14,533 nt of DNA from an uncultured Faecalibacterium sp. (GCA_937917475.1 CALDNF010000133.1:1-14533); one strand, 5' to 3'; shown: positions 5,758 through 13,291, counted from the stretch's first letter. Notes: a model not told the origin generated them from the sequence alone. Numbers and translations: made by a program.

Positions 5758-7224
5758 TTATAGCATTTCGTAGTCCAGCACATCTTTGGTCGGCTGGAGC
5801 TGTTCTCCGTAAAGCCCCACACCATCCACTTCGATCTCGCCGGTCTGGTTGTCATAAGGGTCCTTCCGGAAGCCGTACATCGGCGGGTCGAAGGGGGCCT
5901 CAAACGCCCGGTTCGCTGCCATCCGTCCGGTGTCCAGATTTCCAAAGTAATGGTTCCGGAGTTCCTCGTCACCGCTGCGGGCCATGGATGCACCAAAGGA
6001 ACAATCGGCATACATCCAGCCCTGCGGTGCAATGTAGAACATGGCCCAATCGTGGTTGCCCACACCGGCAGGCGATACCGACAACCCGCTCTGCCACTGC
6101 GCCGGGATGCCCACCAGACGGCAGAGGGTGATAAAGGTCAAAGCCATAATGCCGCAGTCGCCCCGGCGGTTCCGGGCGCAGTTGTCGGGCAGGCAGTCCT
6201 GCACAAAATAGGCCGGCTGGTAATGATACCGGACATTCAGGGTAATATAATCGTAGATCCGCTTTGCCTTTTCCGCCGGGCTGTTCACGCCCTCGGTCAG
6301 CTGGGCTGCCAACGCCCGCAGGTAGGGGGTAAAGACAATATGGGGTGCTTCTTCCTGCGTGTCAAAATCCGGCTGCTCCGGCGAGGGGATGAGTTTCATC
6401 GGGTCTGCATAATAGGCCGTGCTGGTATAGCTGTACTGTGCGCCGAACGTCCGGTTTTCGGTCAGGTCAGCTTCCCAATAAGCCGTGCGCTGTGCGGCGT
6501 CCTCTGCCGCAATGTGGGCAGGCGGCTGGGTGAATGCCTCCAATTTGATCTCACTCTGGGAAGGACAGGCCGCAGGCAGGGGCAGCCAGACCCGGACATG
6601 AACGGCGTCTCTCCCCTCCTGCTTTGCCTTGGCAAGGGCTTTTCCAAAGACTTCGTCTGACATCCGGATGCTGGTTTTCAGGGTAATGCGAGCCGCCGAT
6701 TTCCCTTCCCGGGCCATCTTTTCATGCTCCGCACGGCGGCGGGCCCGGGCGGCGTTGGCTGCGGCAGGCGGGTCCAATAAGCGGGCCGCAAGATCGGCGT
6801 GGGTGGCGATGAGGGTCTGGTCAAACCGGTCAAGATATTGCTTCTTGCCCTCCACAAAGCGCCAATCGATCTGACCGTGATGCACCAGGTCCCGGAACTC
6901 TCCGGGCGTGAAATCCCGCACCAGTTCCTGCATCCGGGCAATGGCCGCGTCCTCCGTCCAGCAGTACTCTTCCGGCAAACGGCGAAGGATCTCTTTCTGG
7001 ACCAGCAGAGCATCCCGCAGGGCATTTACTCCCTTGGGGGTAGGGTTTGCGGGCTTTGGCTCTTTCTGCACCGCCGGGGAATTTTGCGTTTTTGTCCAAT
7101 CTTCCGCAAGATATTCGTCGATTCGTTGAATGGCTTCCTCGCAGTAACCAGCGGCCTTCAGCCGCTCCACATCATCCGGAAGGCCCACATTCAGGCTCCG
7201 GAACGTCTCGTTCCAGTCTCTCAT
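5758..7224 (-). CDS. Transglutaminase-like superfamily protein
   Basis: A 488-residue protein whose C-terminal half is a transglutaminase-like (papain-fold) domain of the bacterial protease/amidase type. The probable catalytic triad is complete: C357 in RRGDCGIM, H391 in GNHDWAMF and D407 in YADCSFG. The KAKRIYDYITLNVRYHYQP stretch before it is typical of the family. The first ~300 residues are not recognised beyond being mostly helical and charged up to about 200, followed by a beta-like segment (about 205-275). There is no signal peptide or membrane segment, so a cytoplasmic location is inferred, unlike many bacterial family members. ATG 7224 follows AGAGGGG. It lies 29 nt after the secreted hydrolase gene and 56 nt before rmuC, all in one direction. 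The substrate is unknown; hydrolysis of peptides is more likely than crosslinking. Confidence 0.85.
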   Translation of the reverse strand: MRDWNETFRSLNVGLPDDVERLKAAGYCEEAIQRIDEYLAEDWTKTQNSPAVQKEPKPANPTPKGVNALRDALLVQKEILRRLPEEYCWTEDAAIARMQELVRDFTPGEFRDLVHHGQIDWRFVEGKKQYLDRFDQTLIATHADLAARLLDPPAAANAARARRRAEHEKMAREGKSAARITLKTSIRMSDEVFGKALAKAKQEGRDAVHVRVWLPLPAACPSQSEIKLEAFTQPPAHIAAEDAAQRTAYWEADLTENRTFGAQYSYTSTAYYADPMKLIPSPEQPDFDTQEEAPHIVFTPYLRALAAQLTEGVNSPAEKAKRIYDYITLNVRYHYQPAYFVQDCLPDNCARNRRGDCGIMALTFITLCRLVGIPAQWQSGLSVSPAGVGNHDWAMFYIAPQGWMYADCSFGASMARSGDEELRNHYFGNLDTGRMAANRAFEAPFDPPMYGFRKDPYDNQTGEIEVDGVGLYGEQLQPTKDVLDYEML

Positions 7225-7253
7225 TGTTTTCGCCCCTCTTTTTTAAATATGTA

Positions 7254-8333
7254 TCATTCTCCCGTATGCGCTTCCCAGAACGCAACGGCTTCGTTCAGCC
7301 AACCATCAGCGTCGGTGCCTGCTGCTACTCCTGTACCATGCGGCACGCTTTTATATACATGCACCTGATACGGAACACCATTTTTCTCTAATGCTTTTTT
7401 TAGTGCCGGTCCCTGTTTCCAGTAATTGAAAAGTTTTAGAACATTATCATCGTCACCATACCAGAAATATGTTGGCGGATAATCCAGCGTCACGCAGTCT
7501 GAAATATTGTAATCATAATAATGATTGAAACCTGTACCTCCATCCAATAGGATATTGTAGACTGGTTTTGCCTCATTGAAATTGTTGATAGGATATCCCA
7601 TCAATAACACACCCGGTTTGGGGACACCATATTTTCCGTATCCGACATCTGCATTTGCGAAGACACCAGCGATTTGACCGCCTGAGGAGTATCCAATCAA
7701 TGCGTAACCATCTGTTCGGACGCCAAATTTTTCCGCATTGTCCGTGATAAGCCGAATTGCCCGGGCAAGGTCTTCCAGCGGTGCGTTATCACTCGCTTCC
7801 CAACCAATGCGATAGCGCAGGGAGAAAACAGCGTAGCCTTTCTGGTGCAGTTCCCAAGCTGTTGACGCTCCACCTCGGAACTCTCCGTCATAGATCAAGG
7901 CGTTTCCGGATAGAACCACTGCATACCTTGCGTTCGGCCTGTCTGCCGGAAAATAATACAGTTCCACATGATCTCGGGATTTCTCCGCCTTGATTTCTTC
8001 CTCCGTATAAAGTTTATATGTCACCTGTGTTCCAGCATTGTATGTCTCAATAATATAGTTCAGCCCTGCTGCGCAACTCTCCACCGACTCCGAGCCAACT
8101 GCATATTCCAATGTCCAGTTGTCTTTGCTTGTACTCAATTTTTCACAGTCTCGCTCCCACACATGGATATAGGTAGATATTCCGGATCCCTGAATACTCG
8201 GATTCTCCCGGATCTCCTTCATGGTGGTCTCCGGTGTGATGTTTGGTTCGCCCTTTGCGGTATCTGCATAGACCGGCAGGGTCAGCAGACAGACCAGCAG
8301 AGCAATACAGAGCAGAACTCGTTTCAACTTCAT
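7254..8333 (-). CDS. Secreted alpha/beta hydrolase (esterase-like)
   Basis: A 359-residue exported enzyme, probably a carboxylesterase of the Aes/BD-FAE type. The N-terminus MKLKRVLLCIALLVCLLTLP with VYA before D is a clear signal peptide (cleavage after about residue 23) and lacks a lipobox. After about 100 residues of unrecognised sequence the hydrolase fold carries the nucleophile elbow GYSSGG (Ser 216), an acid in WYGDDDN (D294-296) and the histidine in SVPHGTG (H332). The frame extends to 8402, but ATG 8333 was chosen because it begins exactly at the signal peptide and follows AAGGAAG. It is the first gene of a probable operon with the transglutaminase-like gene and rmuC. Its DNA is much more AT-rich than its neighbours: 18 G+C in the 60 bases 7501-7560, against 40 in 6901-6960. 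This suggests recent acquisition. The substrate is unknown. Confidence 0.87.
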   Translation of the reverse strand: MKLKRVLLCIALLVCLLTLPVYADTAKGEPNITPETTMKEIRENPSIQGSGISTYIHVWERDCEKLSTSKDNWTLEYAVGSESVESCAAGLNYIIETYNAGTQVTYKLYTEEEIKAEKSRDHVELYYFPADRPNARYAVVLSGNALIYDGEFRGGASTAWELHQKGYAVFSLRYRIGWEASDNAPLEDLARAIRLITDNAEKFGVRTDGYALIGYSSGGQIAGVFANADVGYGKYGVPKPGVLLMGYPINNFNEAKPVYNILLDGGTGFNHYYDYNISDCVTLDYPPTYFWYGDDDNVLKLFNYWKQGPALKKALEKNGVPYQVHVYKSVPHGTGVAAGTDADGWLNEAVAFWEAHTGE

Positions 8334-8386
8334 AACGGATGTCTTCCTTTTTATTTTCCGCAGCAGAGTTTCCCGCCCACAGCCGA

Positions 8387-8415
8387 TTGCAATTCCGTGC
8401 AAATGGGGCTATAAT
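8387..8415 (+). promoter_or_regulatory. Promoter of the PHP phosphatase gene
   Basis: TTGCAA (8387-8392), 17-bp spacer, consensus TATAAT (8410-8415). Transcription is expected from about 8422, giving a 5' UTR of about 90 nt. It faces the minus-strand promoter at 8458-8485. Confidence 0.82.
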
Positions 8416-8457
8416 AAGTTTTTGTCCGGAACTCTGCAGTTGTATCTTATAATATGT

Positions 8458-8485
8458 ATTGTATCACAACCGCACCGATTGTCAA
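8458..8485 (-). promoter_or_regulatory. Promoter of the secreted hydrolase operon
   Basis: Minus strand consensus TTGACA (8485-8480), 16-bp spacer, TACAAT (8463-8458) preceded by TGA (extended -10). Start near 8451; 5' UTR about 118 nt, crossing the plus-strand PHP promoter. A second AT-rich element (TATTATAAG) just downstream could be an alternative -10. Confidence 0.78.
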
Positions 8486-8513
8486 AACAAATCTGCGTGC
8501 AGGAGGTTGAACC

Positions 8514-9314
8514 ATGCCATTGCCGCTTCTGACCAATTACCACACCCACACCACCCGCTGCCATCACGCCGAGGGCACGGAGGAAGAATACATTCAGACC
8601 GCCCTGCGCTGCGGCTATCAGGTGCTTGGTTTTTCAGACCACACTCCCTGGGCCTACGCCGACCCCGGCTTTGTCAGCCGGATCCGGATGCTGCCCGAAG
8701 AACTGGAAGGCTATGTCCGGACCCTTGCCGCACTGCGGGAAAAATACGCCGACCAGCTCCACATCCACATCGGGCTGGAAGCCGAATATTTCCCGGCCTA
8801 TCTTCCCTGGCTGAAGGAAGAAAAAGAGCGGCTGGGCATCGAATATCTGATCTTTGGCTGCCACTACGACACTACCGATGAGACCGGCCGCTATTTTGGC
8901 CGGCCCGAAAGCGGTGCCGACCTGCGCCGCTATGCCGAGCAGGTTGTGGAAGGCCTTGAGACCGGGCTGTATGCCTGCCTTGCCCACCCGGACATCTGCC
9001 TGAACCGTTGGACCGCCTTTGATGCCGACGCCGAGGCCTCAAGCCGGGAGATCTGCGAAGCCGCTGCACGGCTGAATATCCCGCTGGAATATAATCTGGC
9101 TGGGTTGACCTGCCAGAACCGGGGCGATGGTACGCTGGGGTACACAACGGACGCCTTCTGGCAGATCGCCGCCGAGTATCCCATCAAGGCTATCGTGGGC
9201 TGCGATGCCCATACTCCCGCTGAGCTAGATGTCGTTTCCCTGCTGCGGGAAAAGCAAGCCTTCCTTGCCGGGCTGGGCATCCCGGTGCTGGGCACTTTGC
9301 CCGGGCTGGAATAA
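8514..9314 (+). CDS. hisJ: PHP-family phosphatase, histidinol-phosphatase (HisJ) type
   Basis: A 266-residue cytoplasmic metal-dependent phosphoesterase of the PHP superfamily. The closest fit is the monofunctional histidinol-phosphatase that makes histidinol in histidine synthesis. Metal-site residues are all visible: H10 and H12 (NYHTHT), H17/H18 (RCHHAEGTEEEY), D42-H43 (FSDHTP), E89 (GLEAEY), H117 (FGCHYD), H158 (AHPD), and D231 and H233 (CDAHTP). The length matches HisJ/HisK enzymes. ATG 8514 has a perfect AGGAGG 7 nt upstream. No other his gene is nearby, so its role rests on family resemblance alone; another sugar- or nucleotide-phosphate specificity is possible. It has its own promoter and no obvious terminator before the acetyltransferase promoter. 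Confidence 0.85.
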   Translation: MPLPLLTNYHTHTTRCHHAEGTEEEYIQTALRCGYQVLGFSDHTPWAYADPGFVSRIRMLPEELEGYVRTLAALREKYADQLHIHIGLEAEYFPAYLPWLKEEKERLGIEYLIFGCHYDTTDETGRYFGRPESGADLRRYAEQVVEGLETGLYACLAHPDICLNRWTAFDADAEASSREICEAAARLNIPLEYNLAGLTCQNRGDGTLGYTTDAFWQIAAEYPIKAIVGCDAHTPAELDVVSLLREKQAFLAGLGIPVLGTLPGLE

Positions 9315-9316
9315 TC

Positions 9317-9345
9317 TTGTGTTGAAGGGCAGATTCTGCTATACT
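9317..9345 (+). promoter_or_regulatory. Promoter of the GNAT acetyltransferase gene
   Basis: TTGTGT (9317-9322), 17-bp spacer, TATACT (9340-9345). An 11-bp palindrome, GCAGA-T-TCTGC (9329-9339), lies in the spacer against the -10 and could be an operator or chance. Confidence 0.65.
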
Positions 9346-9405
9346 GTCTTTAACGCAACAAGGAATCGGGGGCAGGATGGCTCCCGAAGGGAATGGGAAA
9401 AGGAC

Positions 9406-9924
9406 ATGAGTAAAATAACAGTCCGGCCCATGGAGCCGGAGGACTGGAATGAAGTTTCCAAAATTTATTTAGAGGGGATCGCCACCGAGCACGCCACATT
9501 TCAAACTGACTGCCCGCCTTACACCGCATGGGATGCTTCCCACACCAAGGATTGCCGCCTTGTGGTGCTGGACGACGGTGTCGTGGCCGGGTGGACCGCC
9601 CTGCACCGGGTAGACCCCCGGTGGTGCTACCGGGGTGTCGTAGAAGTCAGCATCTATGTTGGTGAGAAATTCCGGGGCCGGGGCTTGGGCTATCACCTGT
9701 TGACCGCCCTCTGCGAGGCCGCAGAACAGGCCGGTTACTGGACGCTGCAATCTACGGTGCTGCAGGACAACGAGGCCAGCCGCCGCCTTCACGCCAAGTG
9801 CGGGTTCCGGCTGGTGGGCCGTCGGGAACGGATCGCCCGGGACTGTCATGGCCGCTGGCTGGACACCTATCTGATGGAACGCCGCTGCAAAGATGACGAA
9901 CCGGCAGGTTACAAAAAACTGTAA
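9406..9924 (+). CDS. GNAT N-acetyltransferase, PAT (phosphinothricin/methionine sulfoximine)-like
   Basis: A 172-residue acetyl-CoA-dependent N-acetyltransferase. The pattern GIATEHATFQ (residues 24-33), WDASH (42-46), YRGVVEVSIYV (75-85), the acetyl-CoA loop FRGRGLG (89-95) and NEASRRLHAKCGFRLVGRRE (122-141) is that of the phosphinothricin acetyltransferase branch. Members acetylate phosphinothricin or, in many bacteria, methionine sulfoximine/sulfone and related amino acids. The true substrate here is not known; self-protection or scavenging is inference. The frame extends upstream to 9229 inside the PHP gene, but ATG 9406, with GGGAAAAGG before it and the MSKITVRPME start typical of the family, is preferred. 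It has its own promoter and is closed by a strong terminator. Confidence 0.88.
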   Translation: MSKITVRPMEPEDWNEVSKIYLEGIATEHATFQTDCPPYTAWDASHTKDCRLVVLDDGVVAGWTALHRVDPRWCYRGVVEVSIYVGEKFRGRGLGYHLLTALCEAAEQAGYWTLQSTVLQDNEASRRLHAKCGFRLVGRRERIARDCHGRWLDTYLMERRCKDDEPAGYKKL

Positions 9925-9933
9925 TAAAGCGCA

Positions 9934-9973
9934 AAAAGAACCGACGCAGTTTTTACGCTGCATCGGTTCTTTT
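9934..9973. terminator. Bidirectional terminator between GNAT gene and pepC
   Basis: AAGAACCGA-C-GCAG (9937-9949 region) pairs with CTGC-A-TCGGTTCTT (9958-9971), with T and A runs on the two flanks. One mismatch in a stem of 13 pairs. It serves both convergent genes. Confidence 0.92.
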
Positions 9974-9985
9974 CATATCTGTCTC

Positions 9986-11341
9986 TTAATCGGTAATCGC
10001 CAAAGAGCCCATGGGGTCCCAAGGCTCCAGCTCAATGGGTTCGGCATTATAAGCAACCAACTGCTCTGTCGTCAGGTACTTTTTGTTCACGACGATCTGG
10101 TACATATATTCATCGAACCAGCGGTCTGTCATGACATAGTAGCCATCCTTGCCCGGGTCTTTGCCCCAGCTGTTCTCCACCCGCCAGCGGTTAGGCTGGC
10201 CGTTGTCGTCTAGATTTACGCCCTGAAATACCATGGCGTGGGTCATCAAGCTCTGACCATAATCCAGTCGCTCTGCCTTGGTCATGGTGAACTGAGTATC
10301 CAGCAGATTTTCCAGACTGCGGATATCCAGATCCATAATGCCGGTATCCCGCTCCGAGTGCTTGCCCACATCGCAGCCAAACCAGACCGGCTGACCGTCC
10401 TGCATCTGTGCAATGGCAGCCTTCTTCAGCTCTTCGATGGGCAGGTTCAGATACCGCACCGGGCGGCCCTCCCGGACATTGCCCAGATACTTCACGGTAT
10501 AGCTGTGGCCATACGGCTTATCAGACGTAGGAGCGTTGATCAGGCTGACATAATCCTTCAGGTCAAGGCCCACATACTTTTCAAAGAAGGTCTTGGGGGT
10601 CAGACCGGTCTCCCGGTGGAAGTTCTTGTCGGCATCCCGATACTCAAAGGTAAAGGTCTTGGGAGGCTCTCCAAGGCAGATGCAGAGCAGACGGTAGATC
10701 TCATTCAGCATCTCGTCCTTGCGCAGGCGCAGAGCTTCCTCGTCCAGATGTTCTTTATACATCCGGCGCAGGATGCAGGCATCCTCCCGCAGCTTTTCGG
10801 TGAGCACGCTGTCCATCTCCCGGCTGGCGGAAGAAGACTTGGACTCCGGGTACGCCGTCTTGGGCACAACGCCGTATTTTTCCAGCAGATTGCAGAGCAT
10901 ATCCCACTGTCCGCCATCTCCCACCGGAGCGGTGAGCAGGTAGGAGACCAGACGGCTGCCGGTGGGCAGCTCTGCGGTCTCAAGGATGCTTTCCAGAAAG
11001 TAGTTGGATTTTTCCAGCTTGTCCCAGAAGAACAGATAAGCCTGCGAGAGCTCAAAGGTCTTGAGGTTATACTTCTTCATCACCTGATACCGCATGGTAT
11101 TGAGGGCTGCAAACATCCAGCAGCGGCCGCTCTGTTTCTGGTTGGTGATCTCGCCCTGTTCCAGACTAATGGAGAATTCATGTACATCGTTCTGAGCAGC
11201 GGTGCGGTTAACAGCCGAGCCCAGCAGACCATTGGCGGTCACGGCGTTCATCGCTACGAGGTTTGCACGCTGCGATTCAAAATCGGCGGCAAATTTTTCA
11301 AGCTGCTGCTGGCTGACGCCACAGGCAGTTTCCTGATTCAT
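9986..11341 (-). CDS. pepC: Aminopeptidase C (bleomycin hydrolase family, C1B)
   Basis: A cytoplasmic papain-fold cysteine aminopeptidase, hexameric in known members, that trims peptides and turns over intracellular oligopeptides. At 451 residues it has the normal length. The catalytic set is complete: Q68 and C74 in NQKQSGRCWMFAALN, H368 in THAMVF and N390 in VENSWGKD. The C-terminal arm, which in the family reaches into the active site and enforces aminopeptidase action, is present but ends in AITD. An ATG also exists at 11350, but AAAGGG abuts it directly; the ATG at 11341 has the same site 9 nt away, so 11341 is preferred. The gene lies 42 nt downstream of the HD-domain gene in one probable operon. 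Confidence 0.96.
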   Translation of the reverse strand: MNQETACGVSQQQLEKFAADFESQRANLVAMNAVTANGLLGSAVNRTAAQNDVHEFSISLEQGEITNQKQSGRCWMFAALNTMRYQVMKKYNLKTFELSQAYLFFWDKLEKSNYFLESILETAELPTGSRLVSYLLTAPVGDGGQWDMLCNLLEKYGVVPKTAYPESKSSSASREMDSVLTEKLREDACILRRMYKEHLDEEALRLRKDEMLNEIYRLLCICLGEPPKTFTFEYRDADKNFHRETGLTPKTFFEKYVGLDLKDYVSLINAPTSDKPYGHSYTVKYLGNVREGRPVRYLNLPIEELKKAAIAQMQDGQPVWFGCDVGKHSERDTGIMDLDIRSLENLLDTQFTMTKAERLDYGQSLMTHAMVFQGVNLDDNGQPNRWRVENSWGKDPGKDGYYVMTDRWFDEYMYQIVVNKKYLTTEQLVAYNAEPIELEPWDPMGSLAITD

Positions 11342-11383
11342 TGAAAACATCCCTTTCTCATCAACATCCGGGCAAGAGCGGTG

Positions 11384-11899
11384 TTACCACTCGTTGTCCT
11401 CTGCATCCGTGTCGGCGACTCGGGTGCGCTGGAACATACTCTCGACAATGGCACAGTACTTATCGGCCAGACAAACGATGACGGCTTCCCGGCAGGTAGG
11501 AACATGACGGAAGGTCAGCGGCCACATATGGCTCGAGATGATGTTCTGTTCTTTTTTCGTGATCTTGAAATAGTTCTGGGCATTGAGGCAGGCCGAGCCC
11601 GGGTGGGAGAAGCCATGCATCTCAAACAGGCGGTGCAGGCCGTGGAAAGTGCCCTTTTTATGCCAGTCGTACAGATAAAAATCATGCAGGAAAGCACCCA
11701 CTGCCAGCGAAGTCTCATCGGCGTTGAGGTGAAGCCTGCGATTGATCCAGAAGCTGACCAGCACCACATTCTTGCAATGCTGGTAAGTGGTCACCGAACC
11801 ATGCTGGATAAACTCCCGCATCCGCTGCACTTCAGGATGCCGGTCGTATTTTTCCAGAATGGCAGTGAGGCTTTCACGTTCGATTTCAGAAAGCTGCAT
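11384..11899 (-). CDS. HD-domain hydrolase of unknown substrate
   Basis: A 171-residue soluble protein of the HD metal-dependent phosphohydrolase superfamily. Visible ligands are H41 (TYQHCKN), the HD doublet H72-D73 (AFLHDFY), H99 (GFSHPG), H124 (ISSHMW) and D146 (CLADKYC), giving an H...HD...H...H...D pattern that suggests a two-metal site. The substrate is unknown; nucleotide or phosphoester hydrolysis is the family expectation. The last ~15 residues are acidic and look disordered. AAAGGG lies 11 nt before the ATG. It lies between an unknown 146-residue gene (54-nt gap) and pepC (42-nt gap), all co-directional, so co-transcription is likely. Confidence 0.85.
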   Translation of the reverse strand: MQLSEIERESLTAILEKYDRHPEVQRMREFIQHGSVTTYQHCKNVVLVSFWINRRLHLNADETSLAVGAFLHDFYLYDWHKKGTFHGLHRLFEMHGFSHPGSACLNAQNYFKITKKEQNIISSHMWPLTFRHVPTCREAVIVCLADKYCAIVESMFQRTRVADTDAEDNEW

Positions 11900-11953
11900 T
11901 CGTCAGGTTCCCTTTCGATCCTCTCATCGGATCTTATAAAAACAACATTGCGT

Positions 11954-12394
11954 TCAGGAGCGGAGCTGGACCGGATTGGAGCTGCCGAAGTTTTCAGCCA
12001 GAGAGTCATGCTCCCGCTCAAGGCTCAGATCCACAAGGTACTGTTTGCCATCTCCCAGAGCTTCCAGATCCGCCAGCTTTGCCTTTGCGGAAGCTTCATC
12101 CGGATACCACTGGATCAGGAAGAAATTTTCTGCCTCCACACCGTAATACAGCCACTGGCCGTCGGCACGGAGCAGATCATCCAGATGATCCACTTCCTCC
12201 CCGTCGGGCAGGCCAAGGCCCTCCTCAGCGTAGAGATTTTCGGGCTCCACCTGCAGCATCTCGATCACATCGATCGAGCTCTGAAGGTATTCGTCCTGCG
12301 AGATGCTCTTGTCGGAAAGCTCCCAGCCGGTCAAAAACGCCTGCATAAGCAGGTCCTTGACGGAGATCTTCGGCGTCTGCGGATTCATCGACAT
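11954..12394 (-). CDS. Hypothetical acidic protein, 146 residues
   Basis: I do not recognise this protein. It is soluble, strongly acidic and without signal peptide or membrane segment. Visible parts: an N-terminal helical stretch with VKDLLMQAFLTGWELSD, a middle with LPDGEEVDHLDDLLRADG, an aromatic strand-like segment WLYYGVEAENFFLIQWYPD and a C-terminal DLSLEREHDSLAENFG. The middle-to-end part could be a small alpha/beta domain; I would not assign a function. ATG 12394 follows GAGG with a 9-nt spacer; a second ATG two codons later is less well placed. It is the first gene after a near-consensus promoter and is followed by the HD hydrolase and pepC, so reading-frame reality is well supported by context. 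Confidence 0.8.
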   Translation of the reverse strand: MSMNPQTPKISVKDLLMQAFLTGWELSDKSISQDEYLQSSIDVIEMLQVEPENLYAEEGLGLPDGEEVDHLDDLLRADGQWLYYGVEAENFFLIQWYPDEASAKAKLADLEALGDGKQYLVDLSLEREHDSLAENFGSSNPVQLRS

Positions 12395-12413
12395 ATTCCA
12401 ATTCCTCTTTCCT

Positions 12414-12434
12414 CAAGGGGGATCTGTCCCCTTG
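12414..12434. repeat. Hairpin in the 5' UTR of the hypothetical-HD-pepC operon
   Basis: CAAGGGG (12414-12420), 7-nt loop, CCCCTTG (12428-12434): a perfect 7-bp stem in the short leader, ending a few bases before the GAGG ribosome binding site. It could tune translation or mRNA stability. Confidence 0.55.
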
Positions 12435-12450
12435 TTTGTCTCCGCTGACC

Positions 12451-12479
12451 AGTATACTTCAAAACTTTGTACAGGTCAA
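12451..12479 (-). promoter_or_regulatory. Promoter of the hypothetical-HD-pepC operon
   Basis: Minus strand TTGACC (12479-12474), 17-bp spacer, TATACT (12456-12451). The 5' UTR would be about 50 nt. I see no terminator for the upstream esterase gene (stop at 12515), so read-through from it is possible. Confidence 0.85.
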
Positions 12480-12514
12480 CTATTTTTCTTAAATTTTTTG
12501 TAGCTATGCTCAAA

Positions 12515-13291
12515 TCAGAAGTAAGTCTGAAAGGTTTCGCCCAGCCATTCCAGAGCCAGCTTTACCCAATGATTCCGGTGCGGGTCAGCAGCATTGACTT
12601 CCGGTGTGCTGATGCTGCTGCCGTGAGCTCCCTTCTGGAACAGATGCACTTCACAGGGCACACCCGCCCGGCGGAGTGCGCCGGCCAGCAGCAGAGTATT
12701 TTCCACCGGGACCGTTTCATCCTCCATGGTATGCCAGACGAAGACCGGCGGGACCTCAGCCGTGATTTTATCTTCCAGTGAGAAGGGCTTCCAGTCCACC
12801 GGGTCGTCACTGCCGCTCAGCATCCGGAAGCTACCCCTGTGGGCATATTCCCCTGCCGAGATGACCGGATATCCCAGCAATACCGCATTAGGCCGATGCT
12901 GCGCTTCCCCGCCGGGCAGGGACAGTACTGCCGCGGACAAGGCCAGATGTCCGCCCGCCGAAAAGCCGCAGACGGCGATCTTATCCGGCAGAATGTTCCA
13001 TTCCGCTGCATTTTCCCGCAGCAGTCCGATGGCCTCGCTGATCTGCCGCAGGGGCAGAAAGTTCTGTGCCCCTGCCCCCACAGTATAGTGTAAGACAGCG
13101 GTGTGGTAACCCGCTGCGGCAAACTGGAGGGCCACCGGGTCCCCCTCCCGGGGGCTGACATGTTGATATCCGCCGCCGGGCACCACCAGCACCCCTGGAC
13201 GCAGAATCGCATCCGGCATGGCAGGTGCAGCATCCCGGAGCCAGACTGTCAGTTCTCCTCCGCCGGACAATGCAAATTTCTTCTGCTGCAT
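12515..13291 (-). CDS. Alpha/beta hydrolase, BD-FAE/acetyl-esterase-like
   Basis: A 258-residue cytoplasmic esterase-type hydrolase, similar in build to acetyl esterases and feruloyl-esterase-like enzymes that remove acyl groups from imported plant sugars. Seen: the oxyanion loop VVPGGGYQHVS (residues 36-46), nucleophile elbow CGFSAGGH with Ser 111, acid D191 in HTMEDETVPVEN and H223 in KGAHGSS. No signal peptide. ATG 13291 has GAGGAGGAG upstream. It is a single gene divergent from htpG. It shares the esterase fold with the secreted enzyme at 7254-8333 but lacks the export signal and the N-terminal extension; the two are not obviously a duplication. The substrate is unknown. Confidence 0.88.
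   Translation of the reverse strand: MQQKKFALSGGGELTVWLRDAAPAMPDAILRPGVLVVPGGGYQHVSPREGDPVALQFAAAGYHTAVLHYTVGAGAQNFLPLRQISEAIGLLRENAAEWNILPDKIAVCGFSAGGHLALSAAVLSLPGGEAQHRPNAVLLGYPVISAGEYAHRGSFRMLSGSDDPVDWKPFSLEDKITAEVPPVFVWHTMEDETVPVENTLLLAGALRRAGVPCEVHLFQKGAHGSSISTPEVNAADPHRNHWVKLALEWLGETFQTYF

Noticed and set aside
8334..8402. Longer start for the secreted hydrolase
   Set aside because: It would put 23 charged residues before a perfect signal peptide; ATG 8333 has its own ribosome site.
11342..11350. Start codon of pepC at 11350
   Set aside because: The AAAGGG site directly touches that ATG; spacing is right only for the ATG at 11341.
10238..12448. Two long plus-strand open frames (368 and 355 codons) across pepC, the HD gene and the hypothetical gene
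   Set aside because: Both are antisense to genes with intact catalytic motifs and proper promoters and ribosome sites.
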